Positions 15,294 to 23,636 of a DNA stretch of 33,761 nt are shown in pieces. The position numbers and the translations under genes were made by a program. Below the pieces are notes generated by a model, which saw nothing but the letters and a program-made list of their open reading frames with translations, was not told the origin of the DNA and did no database searches. How positions within the stretch are numbered: the first letter of the stretch is position 1; every line of letters starts with the position of its first letter. This DNA comes from Actinoallomurus sp. (GTDB lineage Bacteria; Actinomycetota; Actinomycetes; Streptosporangiales; Streptosporangiaceae), in NCBI GenBank assembly GCA_025964685.1, contig JAOPYG010000084.1:1-33761 (forward strand), read 5' to 3'.

Positions 15294-16316
15294 GTGAGCG
15301 AGCAGACCGCACGTCCCACGCTCGCCCTGATCGCGTCGGAGGCGGGCGTCTCCCAGGCCACCGTCTCGAAGGTGCTCAACGGCCGCACCGACGTCGCTCC
15401 CGCGACGCGTGAGCGCGTCGCGAACCTGCTCAGGACGCACAACTACCTCGCGCCGGGTGGCCGGCGAGCGCGCAGATCCGGGCTGGTCGATCTCGTCATC
15501 GGCGGTCTGGACAGCCCCTGGGCGGTGGAGATCCTGCGCGGCGTCGAGGCGGAGTGCGCCGAACGCGGTGCCGGCATCGTCGTGTCCCTCGTACGCGACG
15601 ACGACGCGCGGCCCCCCAGCTGGACCTCCCTCACGACCATGCACGACAGCGACGGCGTGATCCTCGTGACCTCGCGCATGACGCCGCAGCAGCGCGAGCA
15701 GCTCGAACGCGCGGGCGTCGCCCTCGTGGTCATCGACCCCGTCGACCTGCCCGACACCGACCTGGCCAGCGTCGGCGCGACCAACTGGGCCGGCGGTCTG
15801 GCCGCGACCGAGCACCTCCTCTCGCTCGGGCACCGGCGGATCGCGGCGATCGGGGGCCCCCGCGAGATGCTCTGCACGCAGGCGCGCATCGACGGCTACC
15901 GCGCGGCGCTCGAACGCGCCGGTCTCGAGTTCGACCGCCGGCTGGTCCTCTACGGCGACTTCCGGCACGAGGGCGGCTTCCGTGCCTCACGTGACCTGCT
16001 CGCCATGGCGGACCGGCCCTCCGCGATCTTCGCGGGCAGCGACCAGCAGGCCATGGGTGCCTACGAGGCCGCCCGGCAGGCCGGGTTGCAGGTGCCACGC
16101 GACCTCAGCGTCGTCGGGTTCGACGATCTTCCGCTGTGCCAGTGGCTGTCACCGCCGCTGACGACGGTCCGCCAGCCCCTGGAGGAGATGGGGCGGCTCG
16201 CGGCCCGCACGCTGTTCCAGCAGCTCGACGGCGAGCCGCTGGTGAGTCCCCGCATCGAGCTCGCCACCGAGCTGCGGGTCCGGCTGTCCACCGCGCCGCC
16301 GGCCGCGTGGATCTAG
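15294..16316 (+). CDS. LacI family transcriptional repressor
   Basis: A 340-residue DNA-binding regulator. The N-terminal helix-turn-helix is at about residues 8-30 (TLALIASEAGVSQATVSKVL), with the hinge helix after it. The rest is a periplasmic-binding-protein-like sugar sensor (GLVDLVIGGLDSPWAVEILR; HLLSLGHRRIAAIGG; LSVVGFDDLPLCQWLSPPLT). The GTG at 15294 is preceded by GGGAGGG at six bases, which fixes the start. It is divergent from the importer operon and 10 bases upstream of the GH3 gene, so it most likely represses both until the sugar is present. Confidence 0.95.
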   Translation: MSEQTARPTLALIASEAGVSQATVSKVLNGRTDVAPATRERVANLLRTHNYLAPGGRRARRSGLVDLVIGGLDSPWAVEILRGVEAECAERGAGIVVSLVRDDDARPPSWTSLTTMHDSDGVILVTSRMTPQQREQLERAGVALVVIDPVDLPDTDLASVGATNWAGGLAATEHLLSLGHRRIAAIGGPREMLCTQARIDGYRAALERAGLEFDRRLVLYGDFRHEGGFRASRDLLAMADRPSAIFAGSDQQAMGAYEAARQAGLQVPRDLSVVGFDDLPLCQWLSPPLTTVRQPLEEMGRLAARTLFQQLDGEPLVSPRIELATELRVRLSTAPPAAWI

Positions 16317-16326
16317 GAGGGCCACC

Positions 16327-18633
16327 ATGACCGAGACGCTCCGAACCGAGGAGCTGTGGCGCGATCCGCGCCTCCCGATGGCCGAACGCGTCGCCGATCT
16401 GCTCGGCCGCATGACCCTCGAGGAGAAGGTCGGGCAGCTCGTCGGCTACTGGGCCGAGTCGGCCCGCGAAGGCGAAGAGGTGGCGCCGCTCCCCGACGAC
16501 TTCGGTGAGCCCCCCGCGCTGGAGGAGATCATCCCCTTCGGCCTGGGCCAGCTCACCCGGGTCTACGGCACGGCGCCGGTGCGCCCCGCCGACGGGGCCG
16601 CGCGACTGCGCGAGCTCCAGTCGCGGGTCACGGCGGCGAACCGCTTCGGCATCCCCGCGATCGCCCACGAAGAGTGCCTCACCGGCTTCATGACCTGGAC
16701 CGCGACGGTGTTCCCCGCCCCACTGGCCTGGGGGGCGAGCTTCGACCCGGACCTGGTCGGAGAGATGGCCGCCGCCATCGGGACGAGCATGCGGCGTGCC
16801 GGCGTGCACCAGGGCCTGGCCCCCGTCCTCGACGTCAGCCGCGACCACCGGTGGGGCCGTACGGAGGAGACGATCGGCGAGGACCCCTACCTCGTCGGCG
16901 TCATCGGGAGTTCCTACGTCCGCGCGCTGGAACGGTCCGGCGTGATCGCCACCCTCAAGCACTTCGCCGGCTACTCCGGCTCACGCGGAGGCCGGAACAT
17001 GGCGCCGTCGGCGATGGGCCCGCGGGAGTTCGCGGACGTCATTCTGGAGCCGTTCGTGCTGGCGATCCGCGAGGGCGGCGCGCGTGCGGTGATGAACTCC
17101 TACGCCGACGTCGACGGCGTCCCTCCGGCGTCCGACGAACGGCTGCTCACCGACCTGCTCCGCGACGAGCTCGGCTTCACCGGCATCGTCGTGGCGGACT
17201 ACTTCGCGATCTCCTTCCTGGAGGAGATGCACGCGGTCGCGGCATCGCCCGGCGAGGCGGGCGCCCTCGCCCTGCGCGCGGGCGTCGACGTCGAGCTGCC
17301 CACGGTGCGCTGCTACGGCGCACCGCTGGTCGAGCTGGTCCGCAGCGGGGCCGTGCCCGAAGAGCACGTCGACCGGTCGGCGACGCGGGTGCTCACGCTC
17401 AAGTGCGAGCTGGGTCTGCTCGACCAGGGCTGGGCCGCCGAGGCCGAGGCGACGGACCTGGACCCTCCCGAGCTGCGGCGGCTCGCGCGCCGGCTCGCGG
17501 AGGAGTCCATCGTCCTGCTGGCCAACGACGGCGTGCTCCCGCTGCGCGCGCGGCGGCTGGCCCTCACCGGTCCGCTGGCCGACACGCCGCGGGCGATGCT
17601 CGGCTGCTACACGTTCCCCAACCACATGTCCGGCCGGTATCCGGACCTGCCCATCGGCGTGGAGATTCCCACGCTCGCCGAGGCGCTCCGTGCCGAGCTG
17701 CCGGACGCCGACCTGACGCTGGCCGCCGGCTCCGACGTCCTGGTGGCCGAGGACGCCGACATCGAGGCGGCGGTCACGGCGGCACGGGACGCCGAGGTGT
17801 GCGTGCTGGCGCTCGGCGACCGCGCGGGCATATTCGGCCACGGGACGTCGGGAGAGGGCTGTGACGCCGAGACGCTCGCCCTTCCGGGCCGGCAGCGCGA
17901 GCTCGCCGAGGCGGTGCTGGCCACCGGCACTCCGACGGTCATCGTGCTGCTGACCGGCCGCCCGTACGCTCTCGGCGGCATCGCCGACCGCGCCGCGGCC
18001 GTGGTGCAGGGCTTCTTCCCCGGTGAGGAGGGCGCCGCGGCGATCACCGGGATCCTGTCCGGCCGCCTGGAACCGTCCGGCCGGCTGCCGGTGAGCGTGC
18101 CGCGCCACCCCGGCGGCCAGCCCGGCACGTACCTGCGGCCCCGTACGGGCGCGTCGTCCCGCTGGAGCTCGGTGGACCCCGAACCACTGTTCGCGTTCGG
18201 GCACGGGCTGACCTGGACCCGCTTCGGCTACGAGGACCTCCAGGTGGACTCCTCGGCGCCGACCGACGGCACGGTCGACGTCGCCGTCACCGTGCGCAAC
18301 CTGGGCGGGCACGCCGGCACAGAGGTCGTGCAGCTCTATCTGACCGATCCGGTGGCCTCGGTCGTACGCCCGGTCCGCTGGCTGGCCGGCTGGGCGCGAG
18401 TGCGGCTCGAGCCGGGCGCGGCGTCGCGCGTGAACTTTTCGGTGCACGCCGACCGCACGTCGTTCACCGACCGCGACCTGCGGCGCGTCGTCGAGCCCGG
18501 CACCATCGAGGCGGCGGTCGGCGGCTCCTCCGCGGACCTGCCGTTGCGGGGAGAGTTCGTCCTGACCGGCGCCCAGCGCGCGCTCGGCACCGATCGGGTG
18601 CTCACCGTCCCCGCCACCGTCACGCCCTGCTGA
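16327..18633 (+). CDS. Glycoside hydrolase family 3, beta-glucosidase or beta-xylosidase
   Basis: A 768-residue enzyme without signal peptide, so cytoplasmic. The N-terminal GH3 barrel has KHFAGYSGSRGGRN and the nucleophile Asp at about residue 291 (GIVVADYF). The alpha/beta sandwich follows (ESIVLLANDGVLPL), and a C-terminal fibronectin-III-like domain begins near residue 640 (VDVAVTVRNLGGHAGTEVVQLYL). It releases terminal beta-linked glucose or xylose from imported oligosaccharides. The ATG has AGGAGG 6 bases upstream. It forms an operon with lacI. The exact linkage and sugar cannot be read from sequence. Confidence 0.93.
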   Translation: MTETLRTEELWRDPRLPMAERVADLLGRMTLEEKVGQLVGYWAESAREGEEVAPLPDDFGEPPALEEIIPFGLGQLTRVYGTAPVRPADGAARLRELQSRVTAANRFGIPAIAHEECLTGFMTWTATVFPAPLAWGASFDPDLVGEMAAAIGTSMRRAGVHQGLAPVLDVSRDHRWGRTEETIGEDPYLVGVIGSSYVRALERSGVIATLKHFAGYSGSRGGRNMAPSAMGPREFADVILEPFVLAIREGGARAVMNSYADVDGVPPASDERLLTDLLRDELGFTGIVVADYFAISFLEEMHAVAASPGEAGALALRAGVDVELPTVRCYGAPLVELVRSGAVPEEHVDRSATRVLTLKCELGLLDQGWAAEAEATDLDPPELRRLARRLAEESIVLLANDGVLPLRARRLALTGPLADTPRAMLGCYTFPNHMSGRYPDLPIGVEIPTLAEALRAELPDADLTLAAGSDVLVAEDADIEAAVTAARDAEVCVLALGDRAGIFGHGTSGEGCDAETLALPGRQRELAEAVLATGTPTVIVLLTGRPYALGGIADRAAAVVQGFFPGEEGAAAITGILSGRLEPSGRLPVSVPRHPGGQPGTYLRPRTGASSRWSSVDPEPLFAFGHGLTWTRFGYEDLQVDSSAPTDGTVDVAVTVRNLGGHAGTEVVQLYLTDPVASVVRPVRWLAGWARVRLEPGAASRVNFSVHADRTSFTDRDLRRVVEPGTIEAAVGGSSADLPLRGEFVLTGAQRALGTDRVLTVPATVTPC

Positions 18634-18636
18634 GCG

Positions 18637-19050
18637 TCACTCGACGACGAGCTCGACCGGGATGTTGCCCCGCGTCGCGTTGGAGTACGGGCAGACCTGG
18701 TGCGCGGCCTCCAGCAGCTCGCGGCCCGTCTCGGCGGGGACGTCGTCCGGCAGCTCCACGCGCAGCGTGACGCTGAGGCCGAAGCCGCCGGCGCCGTTGG
18801 GGCTGATGCCGACCTCGGCGGTCACCGCGGCGTCGGCCAGGTCGACCTTCTTCTTGCCCGCGATCATGTTCAGCGCGCTCGCGAAGCAGGCCGCGTAGCC
18901 CGCGGCGAACAGCTGTTCGGGGTTGGTGCCCGCGCCGTCACCGCCCATCTCCTTCGGCCGGGCGAGGGTCACGTCGAGCTTCTTGTCGGAGGTGACGGCG
19001 CGGCCGTCACGGCCCGAAGCGGTGGCGACCGCGGTGTACATGGCGCTCAT
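18637..19050 (-). CDS. ohr: Organic hydroperoxide resistance protein (Ohr/OsmC)
   Basis: A 137-residue thiol peroxidase that reduces organic hydroperoxides. The two redox Cys are at residues 55 (FAAGYAACFASAL) and 120 (QVCPYSNATRGN), both in the contexts diagnostic of Ohr, and the start MYTAVATASGRDGRAV is the family start. The ATG at 19050 has AGGAG 7 bases upstream and is preferred to the internal ATG at residue 4. It is divergent from a TetR gene with two palindromic sites between them, unlike the usual MarR-type OhrR arrangement. Confidence 0.95.
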   Translation of the reverse strand: MSAMYTAVATASGRDGRAVTSDKKLDVTLARPKEMGGDGAGTNPEQLFAAGYAACFASALNMIAGKKKVDLADAAVTAEVGISPNGAGGFGLSVTLRVELPDDVPAETGRELLEAAHQVCPYSNATRGNIPVELVVE

Positions 19051-19067
19051 GAGACTTCTCCTTTGGC

Positions 19068-19081
19068 AGACAGACCTGTCT
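19068..19081. promoter_or_regulatory. Operator box 1 of divergent ohr/tetR promoters
   Basis: AGACAGACCTGTCT is palindromic except at its centre. It matches box 2 in 13 of 14 bases and lies close upstream of the ohr ribosome binding site. Confidence 0.7.
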
Positions 19082-19101
19082 GTGCGACTGGTCCCGATGG
19101 T

Positions 19102-19115
19102 AGACAGATCTGTCT
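19102..19115. promoter_or_regulatory. Operator box 2, perfect palindrome
   Basis: AGACAGATCTGTCT is a perfect 14-bp palindrome, 34 bases from box 1. It ends 2 bases before the -10 box of the tetR gene, so binding there would repress tetR itself. Confidence 0.75.
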
Positions 19116-19117
19116 GG

Positions 19118-19123
19118 TATTGT
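19118..19123 (+). promoter_or_regulatory. -10 box TATTGT, leaderless start of tetR
   Basis: TATTGT is followed by six bases and the ATG at 19130, with no Shine-Dalgarno sequence. Confidence 0.6.
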
Positions 19124-19129
19124 CAACAC

Positions 19130-19705
19130 ATGTCCATGACCGACACCGCGGTGCGACGGCGTCAGGGTTCCGCCCGGCGACGGGTGCTCGACGCCGCCGG
19201 CACCCTGTTCTACGCCGAGGGCATCCACGCGGTCGGCGTCGACCGGGTCATCGCCGAGGCGGCCGTGGCGAAGGCGACCTTCTACCACCACTTTCCGTCC
19301 AAGGACGACCTGGTCGGCGCCTATCTCCAGGAGCAGAGCGACCAGGTCCGCGGCGTGACGCTCCCGACCGGTGACACGCCTGAGGAGCAGATCCTGTCGG
19401 TGTTCGACGCCATCGGGGAGTACACCTGCGGGCCGGGCTTTCGCGGCTGCGCGTTCGTCAACGCGGCGGCGGAGTATCCGGACCCCCGTCACCCCGTGCG
19501 CCGCGTCATCGCCGCCCACCGCGAGTGGTTCCACGGCGTGCTCCGCGACCTGCTGACCGCCGCGGGCCGGCCGGACGCCGTCCGTACCGCCGCGATGCTC
19601 GTCGTGCTCCGCGACGGCCTGGTCGTCCGGGGCGACCTCGATCACCCGGCCGACAGCGAGACCCGCGCCCTCGTACGCGAGGCCGTGACGCGCGTCCTGG
19701 CCTGA
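19130..19705 (+). CDS. TetR family regulator, probable repressor of ohr
   Basis: A 191-residue regulator. The helix-turn-helix is at about residues 36-58 (GVDRVIAEAAVAKATFYHHF), followed by a ligand-binding C-terminal half. Two Cys in TCGPGFRGCAF are candidates for peroxide sensing, although the second is common in this subfamily without such a role. The ATG at 19130 is chosen because of the -10 box 6 bases before it; longer readings run through the operators. It sits back to back with ohr across two palindromes, so autorepression and control of ohr are likely. Confidence 0.92.
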   Translation: MSMTDTAVRRRQGSARRRVLDAAGTLFYAEGIHAVGVDRVIAEAAVAKATFYHHFPSKDDLVGAYLQEQSDQVRGVTLPTGDTPEEQILSVFDAIGEYTCGPGFRGCAFVNAAAEYPDPRHPVRRVIAAHREWFHGVLRDLLTAAGRPDAVRTAAMLVVLRDGLVVRGDLDHPADSETRALVREAVTRVLA

Positions 19706-19723
19706 GCCGCACATGAACAAGAA

Positions 19724-19758
19724 GGGCGGCGCCCCGTCGTGTCGACGAGACGCCGCCC
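19724..19758. terminator. Bidirectional terminator hairpin
   Basis: GGGCGGCG (19724-19731) pairs with CGCCGCCC (19751-19758), with CGTCG/CGACG pairing inside the loop. It lies between the converging tetR and nucleotidase genes. On the minus strand it is followed by TTCTTGTT, a U-rich tail. Confidence 0.8.
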
Positions 19759-19775
19759 AGAGGCGATCGGTTCGC

Positions 19776-21668
19776 TCAGGCCACCGGGACGATCCGGTCG
19801 AGCGCGGGAACCCCGACGCCGGTGCTGCCCGCGGCTCCCAGGTAGGCGGCGAAGGCGTCGATGTCCTGGGCCCCGCCGAGGGCGTCGGCGCCCTCGTTGA
19901 AGACCGTGAACCCGTCGCCGCCGAACGCCAGGAAGTTGTTCATCGTCACGCGCATGCTCGTGGTGGGGGTGATCAGCGTGCCGTTGACCCAGATCTTGCC
20001 GATCTTGGCGTCGCAGGTCGCCGCGCTCGGGTTCGACTCGTACTTCAGCGTCGAGGAGATCTGCAACGTCTTGGCCGAGATCTGGCCGCCGCAGCCGACG
20101 AAGTCCTGCTCCAGCACCCGCTTCAGCATGTCACCGGTCATCGTCTTGGTGACCAGGCTGTTGCCGAACGGCTGAACCGTGAACGCCTCGCCGTAGGTCA
20201 CCTCGCCGGGCGCCTCACCGCCGGAGGAGATGTCGCTGGTCTTCATGTCGGCGCGTACGCCGCCGGGGTTCATGAACGCGACCTGCGCACCGCCCTTGTC
20301 CGGCGCCGAGGTGGCCGCGAGCTGGGCGTCCGCGATGACGTCACCGAGCGCCGTCTCGCCGAGCACGGACGGCGTGCGGGTGAGGTCGCCCTGGAGCTTG
20401 CCGATCACCTTGTTGGCCAGGGGCGCCGATGCGGTGACGTACTGCTGGACGATCTTGGCCACGGCCGGGTCGGCCTTGCTCGGGTCGTCTTCGCGGACCA
20501 CGCCGGGGGCCGGGGTGTTCTTGGCGTTCTGCACCACCGAGTTGACGGCGTCGGCGGCGACCAGCGTGCCGGTGCGGTCATCGACGGTGAGCTTGATGTC
20601 GCTCAGCATCCTGCCGAACGACGACGCGCTGGTGATGAGCCGTGTCACGCCGTTGACCGTGATCGTGCAGCGGTACTCCACGTGGGTGTGACCGGAGACG
20701 ATCACCTTGATCGAGGGGTCGAGCTTCTTGGCGATCGTCTCGATGTCGCTGCCGGCCAGGTTGCCCGCGCAGCCGTTCGGGCCGGTGGGGGCGCCGGTCT
20801 GGAGACCGCCCTGGTGGATGACGAGCACCGGGATGTGGACGCCCTTCTTGGCCAGATCCTTGGCGGCCCGGTTCGCCGCCGTGGCCTCGTCCTCGAAGGT
20901 GAGGCCCTCGACACCGGAGGGCGTGACGATCGTCGGGGTGGCCTGGAGGACCTCGCCGATGAAGCCGACCGAGATCGGCCGTCCGCCGGTGGAGGGGAAC
21001 CTCTTGATGCCGTACGCCGGGAACAGCGGCTTCTTGGTCGCGTTGTCGATGACGTTCGCGGCCAGGTACTGGAAGTCGGCGCCCGGGTAGGTGTTCGTCG
21101 TCGTCAGCCTGCCGTGGCGCTTGACGGTGTACGGCGCGGCGGTGCAGCCCGTCGAGGCGCAGCCGCCGTCCTGGATACGCCTGAGCTCGTCCTTGCCCTT
21201 GTCGAACTCATGGTTTCCGACCGAGGCGAAGTCCACATTCATCAGATTGGACATGACCGTCGCCGGCTCCTCCTTGAAGAGGCCGTTGACGAGGGGGCTC
21301 GCGCCGATGTTGTCACCGGCCATGACGGTCGCCTGCCGGGCGCCGTACTGGTTCTGCTTGTCGTGCACGGCCTTCGCCAGGTAGGCGGCACCGCCCGCGA
21401 ATTGGCCGTACTGCGTCAGCGCGGCCGGCTCCAGGTTGCCGTGGAAGTCGTTCCAGGCGAGCAGGTGGACGTCGGTGGTGCGCTTCGGGTGGTGTTCGCC
21501 CGCCCAGTCGACCGTGACCTTGTCTGAGAGCGTGTTCGCGCCGGCGATGGTGACCGCGCCGGCGGGCGGTGCTCCGGTCACGGCCAACGGCGCCGCGGCC
21601 ACCGCACCGAGTGCGACGACGATCAGCCCGACGCGGCCCGCGCGCGAGCGTATGAACGCTGGGATCAC
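19776..21668 (-). CDS. Secreted 5'-nucleotidase / 2',3'-cyclic phosphodiesterase family metallophosphatase
   Basis: A 630-residue exported enzyme with a signal peptide at about residues 1-38 (VGLIVVALGAVAAAPLAV). The metallophosphatase domain shows WNDFHGN (Asp74, His76), AGDN (Asp119), GNHEFD (Asn152-His153) and SGHTHVEY. The C-terminal nucleotidase domain has ALGDVIADAQ, NPGGVRADM, VQPFGNSLV and NNFLAFGGDGF. It removes phosphate from extracellular nucleotides or related esters. The GTG at 21668 has GGAGGAT upstream. The usual C-terminal cell-wall anchor is absent, so it is probably released. It ends at the shared terminator hairpin. Confidence 0.93.
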   Translation of the reverse strand: MIPAFIRSRAGRVGLIVVALGAVAAAPLAVTGAPPAGAVTIAGANTLSDKVTVDWAGEHHPKRTTDVHLLAWNDFHGNLEPAALTQYGQFAGGAAYLAKAVHDKQNQYGARQATVMAGDNIGASPLVNGLFKEEPATVMSNLMNVDFASVGNHEFDKGKDELRRIQDGGCASTGCTAAPYTVKRHGRLTTTNTYPGADFQYLAANVIDNATKKPLFPAYGIKRFPSTGGRPISVGFIGEVLQATPTIVTPSGVEGLTFEDEATAANRAAKDLAKKGVHIPVLVIHQGGLQTGAPTGPNGCAGNLAGSDIETIAKKLDPSIKVIVSGHTHVEYRCTITVNGVTRLITSASSFGRMLSDIKLTVDDRTGTLVAADAVNSVVQNAKNTPAPGVVREDDPSKADPAVAKIVQQYVTASAPLANKVIGKLQGDLTRTPSVLGETALGDVIADAQLAATSAPDKGGAQVAFMNPGGVRADMKTSDISSGGEAPGEVTYGEAFTVQPFGNSLVTKTMTGDMLKRVLEQDFVGCGGQISAKTLQISSTLKYESNPSAATCDAKIGKIWVNGTLITPTTSMRVTMNNFLAFGGDGFTVFNEGADALGGAQDIDAFAAYLGAAGSTGVGVPALDRIVPVA

Positions 21669-21836
21669 TACATCCTCCGAGGAGCTCCGAAGTACCGCCC
21701 GTACTGTCGCATGGGCGGTCGCGGGCCGGAAGACACCCCATTAATTCGTGCTCTTCGCGTGATTTACCGCTTTAAGGGCTGATGAGCGTTCAACTACCTG
21801 CCTCACCTGCGACGGCGGTCGTACACATGGCACGGC

Positions 21837-21853
21837 TAGCGTCCCCGCGGGGA
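21837..21853 (+). promoter_or_regulatory. -10 box TAGCGT and palindrome TCCCCGCGGGGA
   Basis: TAGCGT at 21837-21842 could be a -10 element for the hemerythrin gene, giving a leader of about 30 bases. The perfect 12-bp palindrome at 21842-21853 lies at the predicted transcription start and could be an operator. The rest of the 21669-21878 spacer shows nothing clear. Confidence 0.35.
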
Positions 21854-21878
21854 ATTCATCGAGTGAAACGGGGATGTT

Positions 21879-22559
21879 GTGTCTACCGAGCGGTTCTTCG
21901 ACGGCCGTGAGATGTTCATGGTGCATGACATGTTCCGTCGCGAGTTCGGCCTCATGCCGAGGGTCGTCCGGGGCGTGAGGGCCGGCGACCGAGAACGCAC
22001 GCGGATCGTCGCCGCCCACATCACGGGCCTCACCACGGTCCTGCACACCCACCACCACGGCGAAGACGTGCATGTCTGGCCGGCGCTGCTCCAGCGCGGC
22101 TCAGCCGACGTGACACGGGTCATCGATCTCATGGAGAACCAGCACGCGAGGATCGAGGAGCTGGCCGCCGAGGTCGACGCGGCCGTGGGGGCCTGGCGGG
22201 GCGCCACCGCGGAGTCCCGCGACGCCCTGGCCGACCTCCTCGACCGGCTGATCCGGCTGATCAAGGACCACATGCGGCTGGAGGAGGAGCGCGCGGTACC
22301 CCTCATGGAGAAGTACATCACCGCGGCCGAGTGGACCGCGATGCTCCAGGCGGAGACCGGCGAGATGGATCCCGAGACGCTCACACTCGGCTTCGGCATG
22401 GCGATGTACGAAGGCGATCCCGACATCGTCGCGGCGGTCATCTCCACCATGCCGGCGGAGGTCCGGCCGGTGATCCACTCCATGGCGACGCAGGCGTACG
22501 CGGCGCATGCCGAACTCATCTACGGGACGCCCACCCCACCACGCAGCACCGAGCTGTGA
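21879..22559 (+). CDS. Hemerythrin HHE domain protein
   Basis: A 226-residue cytoplasmic protein. The four-helix bundle ligands are visible: His16 (MVHDMF), His in LHTHHHGED (56-62), His89 (ENQHARIEE), and His131 with Glu135 (KDHMRLEEE). Such domains bind a di-iron centre and sense or bind oxygen, nitric oxide or iron. Residues 150-226 form a second helical part without metal ligands (EWTAMLQAETGEMDPETL), common in actinobacterial homologues. The GTG start lacks a strong ribosome binding site. Confidence 0.88.
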   Translation: MSTERFFDGREMFMVHDMFRREFGLMPRVVRGVRAGDRERTRIVAAHITGLTTVLHTHHHGEDVHVWPALLQRGSADVTRVIDLMENQHARIEELAAEVDAAVGAWRGATAESRDALADLLDRLIRLIKDHMRLEEERAVPLMEKYITAAEWTAMLQAETGEMDPETLTLGFGMAMYEGDPDIVAAVISTMPAEVRPVIHSMATQAYAAHAELIYGTPTPPRSTEL

Positions 22560-22609
22560 GTTCGCGGGTGGCCTCGCTTCGCCTGTTGTGGCGTATTTCC
22601 TGGTCCGGC

Positions 22610-22615
22610 TACATT
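22610..22615 (+). promoter_or_regulatory. -10 box TACATT, leaderless start of permease gene
   Basis: TACATT is followed by seven bases and the GTG at 22623, which is therefore preferred to the TTG at 22614 that overlaps this box. Confidence 0.6.
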
Positions 22616-22622
22616 GCCGCCT

Positions 22623-23636
22623 GTGCGTACTCCAGCCTCATCCACGGACGCGCCGCCCGTTGACGGTGCGCCTGGCGGGCGGCGTCTGCCCGAAGCCGGT
22701 CTGGCGGTCGTCACGGCCCTGATCGTGGCCGCCGTCCTGCTGCGGCCCGTGCTGACCGGGTTGCTCAAGCACCCCGCCGCGGCCAACTGGGCGACGATCT
22801 TCGTGGCGATCACGATCCAGGCGATGCCGTTCCTGGTGCTCGGGGTGGCGGTCAGCGCGGCGATCGCGGCGTTCGTGCCGCCGGGGGTGATCGCGCGGAT
22901 GCTGCCCGGCCGGCCGGTGCTCGCCGTCCCCGCCGCCGCGGTGGCCGGCGCGGCGCTGCCCGGTTGCGAGTGCGGCTCGGTGCCGGTGGCGGCCCGGCTC
23001 GTGTCGATCGGTGTCACGCCGGCGGCGGCGTTCGCCTTCCTGCTGTCCGCCCCCGCGATCAATCCAGTCGTCCTCGTGTCGACGGCCGTGGCGTTCCCGG
23101 ACCGGCCGATGATGGTGCTCGCGCGGCTGATGGCGAGCCTGGTCGCCTCCGTCGCGATGGGCATGCTGTGGATCGCGTTCGGCCGCGATGACCTGCTGAA
23201 GGCGCGGCGCGCTCCCGACGGCGACGAGAGCGGACGCCGCCTCACCCGCTTCCTGGCCACGGCACAGCACGACTTCCTGCAGGCAGGCGGCTTCCTGGTG
23301 ATCGGGGCGGCCGCCGCCGCGACGCTGCAGACGCTCGTACCCCGTGACCTGGTGAACTCCATCGCCCGCCCCGGCCCGATCTCGGTGCTCGTTCTCGGCG
23401 TCCTGGCGGTCCTCGTGTCGCTCTGCTCGGAGGCGGACGCCTTCGTCGCCGCCGGGCTCAAGCAGTTCTCGCTGACCGCACGGCTGGCGTTCCTGGTCGT
23501 CGGGCCGATGGTCGACGTGAAGCTGTTCGCCCTGCAGGCCGGCACGTTCGGCCCACGGTTCGCCTGGCGATTCTCCCTGGCCACCTTCGCGGTGGCAGTG
23601 ACGTCGGCGGGCCTGATCGGCTGGTGGCTCCTATGA
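22623..23636 (+). CDS. YraQ/ArsP-type permease (PF03773 family)
   Basis: A 337-residue protein with about eight membrane helices. The signature PGCECGSVPVAARLV followed by AFLLSAPAINPVVLVST is diagnostic of the YraQ/UPF0718 permease family; its conserved Cys pair CEC sits in the membrane core. A second half repeats the pattern with SLCSEADAFVAAGL. Relatives export organoarsenicals or are tied to metal stress; the substrate here is unknown. The stop overlaps the next start (ATGA), and the partner is the TIGR03943 protein usually found with it. Confidence 0.9.
   Translation: MRTPASSTDAPPVDGAPGGRRLPEAGLAVVTALIVAAVLLRPVLTGLLKHPAAANWATIFVAITIQAMPFLVLGVAVSAAIAAFVPPGVIARMLPGRPVLAVPAAAVAGAALPGCECGSVPVAARLVSIGVTPAAAFAFLLSAPAINPVVLVSTAVAFPDRPMMVLARLMASLVASVAMGMLWIAFGRDDLLKARRAPDGDESGRRLTRFLATAQHDFLQAGGFLVIGAAAAATLQTLVPRDLVNSIARPGPISVLVLGVLAVLVSLCSEADAFVAAGLKQFSLTARLAFLVVGPMVDVKLFALQAGTFGPRFAWRFSLATFAVAVTSAGLIGWWLL

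Noticed and set aside
16981..18447. 488-codon open frame on the minus strand
   Set aside because: Antisense of the GH3 gene; no recognisable domain.
19713..21527. 604-codon open frame on the plus strand
   Set aside because: Antisense of the 5'-nucleotidase gene, which shows all metallophosphatase motifs.
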